Shown here one piece after another: positions 1 through 9,241 of a stretch of 14,692 nt of DNA. The position numbers and the translations under genes are program-made. The notes under the pieces are model-generated. The model saw only the letters and a list, made by a program, of their open reading frames with translations, made no database searches and was not told the DNA's origin. Each line of letters begins with the position of its first letter. The first letter of the stretch is position 1. Source of the stretch: Globomyces pollinis-pini (taxonomy: Eukaryota; Chytridiomycota; Chytridiomycetes; Rhizophydiales; Globomycetaceae); assembly GCA_025399215.1 (NCBI GenBank), contig MU621476.1, forward strand, positions 1-14,692, written 5' to 3'.

Positions 1-895
1 CACATATTGTAACATTATTTATATTGAACTGTAGGTTGCAGTTACAAACAACCGTCGAACATCGTCAGAAACAACGTTAACTATTCAAAATTTCCAAAAT
101 AAACAAAAGCGTAGACACAATCAGACAAAGAATATCTTACATGGCGAAAACCAGAATATAGACGGGACAATGAATCGCACACTAATGAAAAACGGTCGAA
201 TACCAAAAAATAATCAATCCCTCGATAGAAACAAAAACCAGAATCAAAAAGTTGTTTACAATGACGAGATTCAATTACAGTCAAAATCGTTGTCGAGAGA
301 TGTGTCTAACAATGAGGACAACAGTCTATTCTTTTTTAGTGATACTGGATTTGAAGCAAAATTTATTGAGAAATTATACTCGAAATACTTTCCAACAAAT
401 CTAACATCTGTGGTATGGATAACTATATTCAACTTTTAGGCATGTGAAAGTCATTTGGGTTATGGTAAAGGTGAAATAGATGTGACTAAAGGAGATGAAA
501 TTTTGGTTAAACAGCACGCGCTAGAAGGATGGTGTATGGGCGAGAACTTGACTACTGGGAAAAGAGGGAAGTTTCCTATCTATTGCCTCCGTCCAGTCAG
601 TAATGTAACTTTTCATTTTGTCAATTGCTTTACTGTCAACAATGCAATCGGAACTTCAGCGTCAGTAAAGAGCTTTAAAGAAACGCTTGATAAAATTGTT
701 CATATTCACAATCTTGATTTAACTCTGTTGCTACAGAATGAATCTGAACTTTATCCCGTGTTTGGAAACTTGAAAACTGCTGCTAGATGTGTCGTAGTTG
801 GGACTCCAGATTTTGTAGCCTGTATGGTACCATTTTTAAAGTCATTTGGGCAGTCCCTTTGGAAAGATTTGAATGTGACCGCTTCAGTCCGATAA
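1..895 (+). CDS. SH3-domain protein, 5' end cut by window edge
   Basis: Not recognised as a named gene. The frame is open from 35 to 412. An intron at 9-34 (26 nt, GT-AG) and another at 413-439 (27 nt) lead to the last exon, 440-895, giving 279 visible residues. The last exon opens with an SH3 domain: a DVTKGDEILV stretch, then EGWCMGEN and GKFPIY. An extension of about 90 residues follows (NESELYPVFG, RCVVVGT, WKDL). Before the SH3 lies FFFSDTGFE. All these blocks recur in the gene at 2771-4039, with introns at the same places in the same phase. That paralogue carries a signal peptide and membrane helix upstream of the equivalent of position 35, so this gene may lose those parts to the window edge. 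The ATG at 170 is in frame but probably not the start, because coding potential continues upstream to a splice site at 34. SH3 domains bind proline-rich partners; the partner is unknown. Confidence 0.8.
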
Positions 896-989
896 TAGTT
901 TAATAATAGTTGGGTATTACCAAAAACTTTTATTTGTAGATTTGAGAGTCCTTTCATTTAATCTAAATTTTTTTTTCTTTTTTCTAAAA

Positions 990-2573
990 ATGACTAGAAA
1001 CTGGATTGTCATAAACAGTGATGCGTATATTGCTTCCGTTAAAGAAGCATCTGGTACAAGTAAATGCATTGCCTGTAAGGAAATGGAAGATAGAGAAATC
1101 CACGATTGTAAATGGTCGACATTTAAATGTTCATCTACATCATGTAAGGATGTAGGTTTATGTACAGTTAAATACAAAGAAGTCTCTTGTGCATTCGCTT
1201 TAACAAAATACCAAAGCAATATCCACGTAACTGAAAATTTACCACCATTCAAGCCAAATGGAATTGACGATCGTTTAATTGCAATTGCGACTGAAACCAT
1301 TCAAAACAATCCCTACATTAAACCTTCAAACGCAAGGTATGAAATATTAAAGCGATGCAAAACTGAACGATACACCATAGTAAATACAAAGTAATTACAT
1401 TAGAATCCTTTAACTTACTGTAGAAAACAAATAATGAGTCTTATTGGTCGCCTTAAGTTCGAAAATAAACCATATATGAAATCCCCTAACGAAGGTCTAA
1501 TTCCCAACATTGCTGGAGCTGAAGCAGAGTTTAACCAACTTTGTAATAACCTCAAAAGACCTGTTCAAATGGTGCTGAAAAAAGACATTATATGGAGCAA
1601 GAAAGACCCGCTTCACTTTTGGCATTCACTGGCATTTACACTTAGAAGTGAAGAGCATGACTGTGTTGCCGTTACTTCTTTTGTAGATAGACAAGGCAAG
1701 AACAAATTGTATATTGCTTCAAATGACCCAATGACTGCTTCTCAGCAGCACGAAGTCACTGAAATAATCAATTTGTTTTTAGATTTAAAACCGGTTAATG
1801 AAATAGCCGCTAAACTCCTTCCACGTCACTTATCCTACATTATCAAACAGTTGGACAATATCACTACTATTCAAAGCCAATCATTCGCAGCAGAGGTCCC
1901 AGGAGCTGTAGCACTTTCGGACAAGGTCATTGAGTTACGAATGAAACTTAACAATGTTGACATACGAGCAGGTGAAACACTCTCCTTGGAAGATATCAGT
2001 ACATTGGTGAACTTGATAACAGATAACCGAAAGGTCCTTCGGGCAATCAAAGACGGGTCTACACAAGACATCTCAGAAGCAACGAGAAAATTGTCATTTT
2101 ATCTGATGAAAATGGTTAGACTTTTAGAGGAGGTTAATTTCGTGTGGAAAAAGGTTCAACTTCATCAGAAGGACGAATCTCTTAAATCTTTGAAAAGACA
2201 GTTTCAGTTTATATCGTTTAACTGTCACGCTGAATTGGCTATCATAAAGATTGCAAAAGATCATTCTATATCAAAAACTATCTGCATTGGAGTCTCAAAA
2301 CGCCCCTGTTATTGCTGCTCACTATTTTTCAAAGTAGTTGAAGAAAACAAAAGTACTGATTTCAGCATTTCCATTGTTACGACTCACGGCAAATTGTATG
2401 GCAAGTGGAGCAAAATTGAAAACTGTTTTAAAAAAGAATTCAACCAGGTCTGGACAAAAGTGATAGAAGATACAACCGCTCTTAAAATGCAAACGCCGCA
2501 GCAAATTGATGATGATTCTATGGTATCTGGAATCATCTCTGATGAAGATGATTTGGCCAAGATAAGAGTTTGA
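990..2573 (+). CDS. OTT_1508-like deaminase-fold protein with Cys-rich N-terminus
   Basis: Two exons, 990-1390 and 1424-2573, are joined by a 33-nt GT-AG intron at 1391-1423. The phase-2 junction keeps the frame, giving 516 residues. The C-terminal part has the zinc-deaminase signature: FNCHAELAI (His402, Glu404), then KRPCYCCSLF (Cys429, Cys432), then TTHGKLYGKW. The THGK block after the second motif is typical of fungal OTT_1508-like members of the nucleic-acid/nucleotide deaminase superfamily. Residues 26-79 hold seven Cys and two His in a pattern like WRKY/GCM or FLYWCH fingers. They are followed by NNPYIKPSNARYEILKR, which resembles the helical segment after the finger in MULE transposases. 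The predicted reaction is hydrolytic deamination of a base; the substrate is unknown. Start: ATG 990 is the first ATG, and the frame upstream runs through a poly-T tract. It could be two genes, with the second starting at ATG 1434. The deaminase call is firm; the finger call is tentative. Confidence 0.8.
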
Positions 2574-2770
2574 ATGAAAAGCTTTGAAAAGTGAACATTG
2601 TAGTAAATTACCCTTTAACAAATTTTTATCATCCAACGTGTCCATTTAAAGAATTGAGTATGATTCTGGTACAGAGTAGTTCCGAAATTTCGCTCGTTTT
2701 CATGTGAAGTGTTGTTTGTTTACTTCAACGCGTTTTTAGATAGTTTAAATTTTTCTATTAAATTTATATC

Positions 2771-4039
2771 ATGAGGGTTATATGTTGGTTAATATCAGTT
2801 CAAGCAGTTTTATCACAGGGTGCAAATAGGACTTGCACCCAATGCCCAACACTTGCATCCAACAAACTCTCTTACCTAGATTTGCCTTTGGATGAACGTG
2901 TAGTTTGCTTCTGTGGAAATGAAGGAAAGAAAGTTATAGATTGTGCAGGTCGAGCTCCAAACGCAAACTTTCCTTATGAAGGCAATCAATGTAGTATTTC
3001 AATAGTATTAAATGAAAATGGTTGGATCAATTGTATCAGACAAACTCAATCGAAACGATTACCAAACATCAACAAACAAATTTATGATTGTGCCATTGCT
3101 GTTGATGCCATTCAAACCTTATCTGATGGGAAAACAATTCCAATCAGAAAACCAACACCTACTACTAACTCAAGTCCAACTAGTCAGAATGGTGCCGTCC
3201 AAAATAATCAAGAAGTTCAAACCAATACAATTATCTTGATCTCACTAGCAGCTGTTATATTTTTACTTTTAACAATAACCGTGGTTTACCTTTACATAAC
3301 GAAAAGAAAAGCTCTACAAACAGAATCAAATTCAGTAATTTTATCTTCTAATATCTATAGGTAGTTGTTGTTGAATCTGGCAATGCAAAACTAGGCAATC
3401 AATGTCACGATCCTCACTTGGATAGATCTACTACATTAAACTTGTTTGGTCGATTAGAAGCCCCAGAAAAAGTTGGTCAACATCTATACTATTTCAGTGA
3501 CACGGGTTTTGATAGTGTCATGAATAACGTTTTACAAAAATACTATCCTCTTAACAGTCCATTAAAGGTAAAAAAAAACAATTGATGAATATTAGGCATC
3601 TGCAGCATACACCCCAAAAGAAAAAGAACACTTATCCTTTGGTAAAGACGATACGTTAGTTATCAAGCAATACTTGCCAGATGGTTGGTGCCAAGGTATC
3701 AATAAAATTACGGAATTGGAAGGTAAATTCCCATTATCATACGTCAAGAGTGTTCATAACCTAACTGTCCATTTAATCGATTGTCAAATTGGTGTGAACT
3801 CAAATTTGTTGTCCATTGAAAACAAATTGAATGCAATTAAAATCCCTTACATCTGTCATACTCTCAATTGGAAAGAATTAAAACGAAATGAATCCCTCTT
3901 ATATCCAATATTTGGTAAAGTTCTTGGTAATGAAAGATGCACGGTGGTAGGAACAGTACCATTCAAAACCTTTTTGATTGCCTATTTGAATAGATTTGGT
4001 CGAACTTTTTGGAAAGATCTCAAGATTGATTTCATTTAA
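2771..4039 (+). CDS. Single-pass membrane protein with cytoplasmic SH3 domain
   Basis: Three exons (2771-3334, 3361-3567, 3596-4039) with introns of 26 and 28 nt encode 404 residues. Residues 1-17 form a signal peptide. Residues 20-110 are an ectodomain with eight cysteines (22, 25, 46, 48, 58, 74, 88, 107), which could form four disulfides. A Pro/Thr/Ser/Asn-rich stalk follows, then a membrane helix at about 153-176 ending in a basic KRK stop-transfer signal. The cytoplasmic side carries YYFSDTGFD and an SH3 domain at about 258-310 (AAYTP, LPDGWCQG, GKFPLSYV). After it comes the same C-terminal extension as in the gene at 1-895 (NESLLYPIFG, RCTVVGT, FWKDL). The layout resembles fungal Fus1-type membrane SH3 proteins, but I see no sequence-level proof of orthology. 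It plausibly acts as a surface receptor or scaffold. The gene ends 55 bp from the convergent SMC4 gene. A single ACGCGT hexamer lies at 2728-2733, 37 bp before the ATG; one copy may be chance. Confidence 0.85.
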
Positions 4040-4094
4040 CAAACTAATAAAATAAAAAGGAATCAAACAAAAAGTAATTTTATATTTTCAAAGT

Positions 4095-7000
4095 TTAAGC
4101 ATGCGCTTGTAATTCTACGTCAGTAGGATTGATGGTAATACTCTTTGAAGTATTATCAGTCTGAATTGTTAGTAAAAATTAATAATTTACCTTATAGACA
4201 CCCACTAATCGATCTGCTAATTCAAACATATTGTTACGTAACGAAATAATAATGAATTGTGCATTCTTAGTTCTCTCTTTAATATAATTGGCCACAATAC
4301 TGACGTTCCTAAAGTCAAGTGCAGCATCGATTTCATCCATAACATATAATGGAGTTGGTTTGAAATGATGAAGAGCAAATACTAGTGCTAAAGAACTTAA
4401 TGTCTATCAAGATAAGAATCTCCAGTACAAACTTACCTTTTCTCCTCCCGATAAATTAGCAATGTTTTTCCAACTCTTTTTAGGAGGCATTACACTAAAG
4501 ATTACTCCTTCTGAAAATGGATCGAGGGAATCAACCAACTCTAATTCAGCATTACCACCCATGGTGATCATCTACATACAATAAAAAACATTATAATGGC
4601 ATACCTGATACATCTCTTTTAGCTTCAACGAAATAGCATTGAACCCAGTCATGAAAGTTTCCAACCTGGACTTTCTCAGATCGTCATACTTGACTTTCGC
4701 TTCATCTCGAGCTTTGCTAGCTTCTTCAACGGTTTGACTTCTTTGTCTACACACCTCCATCTTTGTTTTGTATTCCTTCAAAACCCCGAGATTGGGTTGC
4801 TTCACTTGATTATTATTTTTCAACGTTTCCAATTTGGTGCGCAATGATTTCAAATTAAATTCTTCTAGTTCTTTCTTGGAATATTTCTTCAGCTCAAGTG
4901 TTTGTTCGGTATCTTCAAATCCCGTTAGCTGGAGCTTCAATTGCTGTTGATTCGAATGTAATGTTTTTAATTTTTCTACTAAAGATTGTCGATTCTTCTG
5001 CAGTGCCGCTTGACTAGTTTTCAATTCTACCTGACGAGACCGGATTTCATTCATCAATGAGGTTTTTTGTTTTAAATTTTCCTTCATTTTTGTCAACTCA
5101 TCATTATGACTTTCCAATTCTTCTTCACATTCTTTAACCCGTTCCTTTACCAGATGGTAGTTCTTGAGCAATTGTTCATAGGTTTTTTGAATATCTTCCA
5201 ACTCCCTTTCTACTTCCTTCAACTCGATCGTTTTCTTCTCAATTGTTTCATCCAGTTTAATCAAGTTTTTCTCACGGAATGTTTTTTCAGACTTGAGTTT
5301 GGTTATTTTGATTTGGAGACTTTCAATTTGATCTTTCAATGATTGAACCTTGGCAGACTGAGATCTTAGTCGAATTCCACCAATTTCCATTACTTTTTCT
5401 TGTAGTTCTTTGATTTCATCTTCAATCAACTTTGCAGCAGACTTATGTTTGGCTACTGAAGATTCACATTCAGCCAGTAGTTTCTTGAGTTCCTTAAATC
5501 GATTAATATCATCAGCTTTGGGGACGCTATTTTCTTTAGCTAATGCAACCGCCTGTTCAGCATCAGTGATTTGATCATTCAAGGAAGCCAATTCCATTTT
5601 AGCCTTTGTTACCGTCAAAGTTAAAGATTTGATTTCAACAGCAGACTCTTTCATAATACTTTGAATTTCATTCAATCGTTGAACTAATTCATCCCAACGA
5701 TCTTTGGCTTGTTGGACTTCTATTTCGAGTTGTTCTACTTCTTGTGGACTCACATCAGATTTTTGACGCGAATCCATTCCACCTCTTTGAACACGTTGAC
5801 CACCACCAGTCATTGTACCAGATTTATCAATAACTTTCCCATCTAAAGTGACAACACGGAATCGAGTTTTTCCATATGCAACTCGATTGGCTTGGTTTAA
5901 ATCAGTTGCAACCAAGGTATCAAACACTGCTTGATAAAATGCTGGAGCATATCGGGCATCAACTGGCTTGATCAAATCAAACAACCGTGGAACATTTTCG
6001 GGAGTTTGAATTTGACGCATATCATGATTTTTAAGTCTATCTAAGCATAGGAAAGTTGCACGACCAATATCATTCTTCTTAAGATATTCAATACACTCCT
6101 GAGCTGCACCGACAGTTTCTACAATAATAGAATCCAAAGCTGAACAAGAGGTGGTAATAGCAACATCATATTTTTTATCAATGGTACCTAAATCTCCAAG
6201 CCTTCCACAAATGCCTTTGATAACCCCGAGCTTCTTTTGATTCATAAGTTGTGCATGAACTCTGCCTCTGGTTTTTGATGACTCTGCAAATGCTTTTGAA
6301 TCATCCAACTTTCGTCTCAAATTCATAAAGTTCTCTTTTGCTACTGCAATTTTATGTTCAGTTTTCTTTAAAATTATCAATAATTTAATTACCTCGGTCT
6401 GATTGGATTTATGAGCTTGATCCTCTGTTAGTTCATTCAATCGTGATGAATTTTCATCCATATCATCTTTGATGATTTTGGATTTTGTTTGCATTTCAGC
6501 CAATAATTGAATTGAATCTTCCAAAGCTTTTTTTCCACCATTCACTTTTTGATCAAAAATATCAAACTCAGATTTTAGAACGTCATATTCAGCTTGGCTT
6601 TGATATAGTTTTTCAAGATATGGAGCAACCTCCTTCTGTTTTTGTTCAATTTCACATTGTATAGTTTGTGTTTTTCCTAATATAAAAGTTTGCTATTATA
6701 CCTTGAAGATTCTTCTGCATTTCTTGTAATATGTTTTCATCTTCAACCAACTGAACTTTTAGAGAATCCATTTCAGCTTGGTTACGTGCTACATCATTTT
6801 CAAAATTGTTTACCCAAGTCAAATCTTCTGAACGAGTTAGTTTATCCTTGACATTAGCAACCATAGACACTACCTGTTGAAGAGTTTTCGATAACTTTTT
6901 TCTTTTGTCAGAGAGATGTTTTTCAGTTGTTTTACATTCCATCTCTTGTCTCTCTACAACCAACAATTCTTTTTTACCCAAATTGGTTTTTTCTTGTAGC

Positions 7001-8203
7001 AACTAAGAAATAAGAAATATATGACCGTGCCTTATGCGAATCTTTAAAAGTAGTCATCTCTGTTTCTAATCGTGCAATTTCATCCGTTTCAGCCTGCATA
7101 TTAATAAATTCGTTAAATCACCTAAATTTAATAAATGTGCTAGCAAAACTACCTTTTGCGAATTGTTGATATTATCAATTTCCAATTGATGTTTTTCCTA
7201 GAAAAACTTAGCAGAAGGATGATTTTTACAAGATCTTCAGTGATTTTTTCAATTGCATTGTTAGAATGAAAGCATTCTAGCTGAATGATTTGATCAACCA
7301 GCCGCGTAACCTGATTTTCATGTTGAATATAATTGATAGCCTCTTGTGACTTTTGTTTCAGAGCATCCGTTTCTTTTTTGATATGTTTAAACTTCATGAG
7401 CTCTTGTTCGTATGTATCATTCAATGAATCAAGCACTTTAGTTGTTTCTTCAATTGGTTGTTTAAATGATGTGGTACCAATAATATCTTCAAGATATTCC
7501 AACAGTCCATCTTCGTTTTCATTTGCACCTTTTGGTTTCATCAATGCAATAGATTCTACTTCACCCTATCCGTTATTATCCAAGTTCATGCCTATATTAT
7601 ATGAAAAGACACTGATCATACCTGTAGAATTAAAAATCGTTTGTGATCCAAATCCACTCCAAATCCTTTTAGAAGAGTTTGAACTTCCGAATAAGTTTTA
7701 TTCTTTCCATCCACTTGGTATGTACTTGATTCAGATTTCCCACCTAAATGATTAAGTAAATAGAATGGAACCATCTGATTTTTTAACAGTTCTTGAAAGC
7801 ATAAATGAGGAATTAGGAACAGATTCACATGAAGTTCCCTATTGATAAGAAAATCCATTACTATCAAATACTTTATCAATGATTTCTTCAAAAAATAACT
7901 GGACAGTACAGTATGACACGTCTGGATGAGATGTTGAATTGTGAATCAAATCCGATAACTTTCCTTGTCGAAGTTTCTTGGCTTTAAAACCAAAAACAAA
8001 GAGTAAAGCATCGATAACGTTTGATTTTCCACTACCATTTGGACCGACGACAGATGTAAAAGACTTTTGTGAGAAGGATGAATTGCTACCTTATGAAAAG
8101 GACCGATTTGAATTTGACCATAGTATGATTTGAAGTTGATCAAGATCATGTTGTTTATAATCAACCTTTTCCTTGGTTCTTCATTACTACTGTTACCTAA
8201 CAT
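4095..8203 (-). CDS. SMC4: Condensin subunit SMC4
   Basis: ATPase core of the condensin complex, which compacts chromosomes for segregation in the nucleus. It pairs with SMC2 through the hinge. I deduce 13 exons and 1232 residues. Exons on the - strand: 8203-8090, 8063-7872, 7838-7772, 7743-7622, 7565-7230, 7197-7153, 7093-7031, 7002-6702, 6676-6393, 6365-4605, 4571-4437, 4403-4191, 4160-4095. Walker A GPNGSGKS is at residues 45-52. SMC4-typical blocks follow: [11 protein letters not shown] and [12 protein letters not shown]. Then come a long coiled coil, a hinge at about 555-720 ([29 protein letters not shown]), the return coiled coil, the signature LSGGEK (1135-1140) and Walker B/D-loop [11 protein letters not shown]. 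The N-terminal extension before the head is short, about 12 residues. ATG 8203 is the first in-frame ATG; a 19-codon upstream ORF (8285-8226) precedes it. Two introns (56 and 59 nt) look tandem and one has a GC donor. Divergent from centrin. Confidence 0.98.
7003..7030 (-). other. GC-AG intron in SMC4
   Basis: The frame demands a junction between FKDSHK and LLQEKTN. The only fitting intron is 28 nt, starting GCACGG after AAG and ending TTCTTAG. The nearby GT five bases in would shift the frame. A sequencing difference at one base would convert it to a GT donor. Confidence 0.7.
7094..7152 (-). other. Double tandem intron in SMC4
   Basis: A phase-0 intron between exons ending NNSQK and starting AETDEI. 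Its 59 nt split into 7122-7152 (31 nt) and 7094-7121 (28 nt), the same sizes and order as in centrin. Both units carry ATTTATTAA close to their 3' ends, which suggests copies. Reading through the second unit alone would meet a TAA after two codons, so both units must be removed. Confidence 0.65.
7566..7621 (-). other. Possible double tandem intron in SMC4, second unit with GC donor
   Basis: A phase-0 intron between FLILQ and [13 protein letters not shown]. Its 56 nt contain TATAG at position 30, followed by GCATGA. This gives units 7592-7621 (30 nt, GTATGA...) and 7566-7591 (26 nt, GCATGA...GGATAG). The unit starts match at five of six bases. The second unit would need a GC donor. It is weaker than the other tandem cases. 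Confidence 0.45.
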
Positions 8204-8379
8204 TAAGGAAAGTCTGAAAATCGGATTAATTCCATTTTCTAATCCATCCAATCCACCATACCAAGAATTTAGTTCCTATTTCCATACTTTAAATCCTTTC
8301 TATTAAAGATTCTTTCTTGTTTTTTTTTGTCGTTGATCTCAACCTTTAAAGTTTGTTTTTTTGATCTTTGTTTTTCACT

Positions 8380-9039
8380 ATGCAGAAATCAACCATCAAA
8401 CGAAGGGTCAGAGCTGAACTCACAGACGATCAAAAACAAGAAATAAAAGAAGCATTTGAATTGTTCGATACAGATAAAGATAATGCTCTGGATTATCACG
8501 AATTAAAGGTAAGAATTATCATTAAACTCTTTGCTATTTACATCTCAATGTCTTGTTATTAAAATAACATCTTAGGTTGCTATGCGAGCATTGGGTTTTG
8601 ATGCTAAAAAACCAGATGTATTGAAAATAATACGAGACTATGACAAAACAAATCAAGGTAATAAGCAACAAACTCTGATCATATATAGGTAATTCACTCG
8701 AAGTCTTATATATAAGGTTTAATTGACTTTGACGACTTTGCTAAATCAAGTAACAACCAAATGTTAACAATAGTGGCCGAAAGAATTTTGGATAGAGATC
8801 CTATCGAGGAAATGAAAAAAGCATTCAAACTATTCGATGATGATCAAACTGGAAAGATTACACTCAGAAACCTTCGACGAGTAGCCAAAGAAATTGGTGA
8901 GAATATGGATGATGAAGAATTACAAGCCATGATTGATGAATTTGATTTGGATCAAGATGGTGAAAGTAAGCGTTGACGTTCTAAACATCTAGTTAATGAG
9001 CAAGAGTTTATTGCTATCATGACTGATGCGAATGAGTAA
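8380..9039 (+). CDS. CDC31: Centrin
   Basis: Calcium-binding EF-hand protein of centrosomes, spindle pole bodies and basal bodies, also used in nuclear pore and mRNA export complexes in some lineages. Four exons (8380-8508, 8576-8657, 8717-8965, 8993-9039) encode 168 residues, the normal centrin length. A basic N-terminus leads to [20 protein letters not shown]-hand 1 ([12 protein letters not shown], from residue 30) and EF-hand 4 (DLDQDGEINEQE) have canonical ligand sets. EF-hands 2 (from residue 66) and 3 ([12 protein letters not shown]) are degenerate, as in other centrins. [10 protein letters not shown] and MIDEFD are family hallmarks. The introns are 67, 59 and 27 nt. The 59-nt one splits into 31+28 with AG directly followed by GT. 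The start is the first ATG, in frame with the conserved N-terminus. Divergent from SMC4, sharing 176 bp between start codons. Either centrin class could fit; CDC31 is used as the fungal name. Confidence 0.97.
8658..8716 (+). other. Double tandem intron in centrin
   Basis: A phase-1 intron inside the second EF-hand of centrin, placed exactly by the conserved protein. Its 59 nt split into 8658-8688 (31 nt, GTAATA...ATATAG) and 8689-8716 (28 nt, GTAATT...TATAAG). The units start with the same GTAAT and end in similar ATATATAG/ATATATAAG stretches, as expected after a duplication. Confidence 0.65.
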
Positions 9040-9077
9040 TATTTCTAATAAATCTATTTTATAACTATCTATTTTAG

Positions 9078-9192
9078 AAACTTTGATAGTAACTCATTCA
9101 GAAAGGTAACTTAACGATCATTGCATGTATAATTGGTTATACAGTTCATCGCGTAAATTTAAAACTCAATTAAAGGGTTACTATCAAAGTTT
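9078..9192. repeat. 16-bp perfect inverted repeat between centrin and the secreted-protein gene
   Basis: AAACTTTGATAGTAAC at 9078-9093 is the exact reverse complement of 9177-9192. The 83 bp between the arms hold no ORF of note. The element lies in the gap between two convergent genes, so it could be a stem in either 3' UTR, a shared transcription-end structure, or the terminal repeats of a tiny MITE-like insertion. I see no target-site duplication. Confidence 0.75.
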
Positions 9193-9241
9193 ACAATATT
9201 ACTAATCGAAGATTACAATATGGACAATATTTATTCAATAT

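Noticed and set aside
410..439. 30-nt version of the second intron in the first gene
   Set aside because: The 27-nt version (413-439) has the stronger GTATGG donor and gives the same segment length as the paralogue.
1434..2573. Deaminase-like gene as a separate gene starting at ATG 1434
   Set aside because: It is possible, but the 33-nt GT-AG intron joins the frames exactly and only 39 bp separate the two ORFs, so one gene is the better model. It is kept as an alternative.
3361..3394. Alternative 34-nt intron right after the membrane helix of the 2771-4039 gene
   Set aside because: Its removal puts a TAG in frame soon after. The 26-nt intron at 3335-3360 keeps the frame into the DTGF and SH3 blocks and matches the paralogue's intron.
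8509..8575. 67-nt centrin intron as another tandem intron
   Set aside because: It has no internal AG followed by GT or GC at unit spacing, so it does not fit the pattern.
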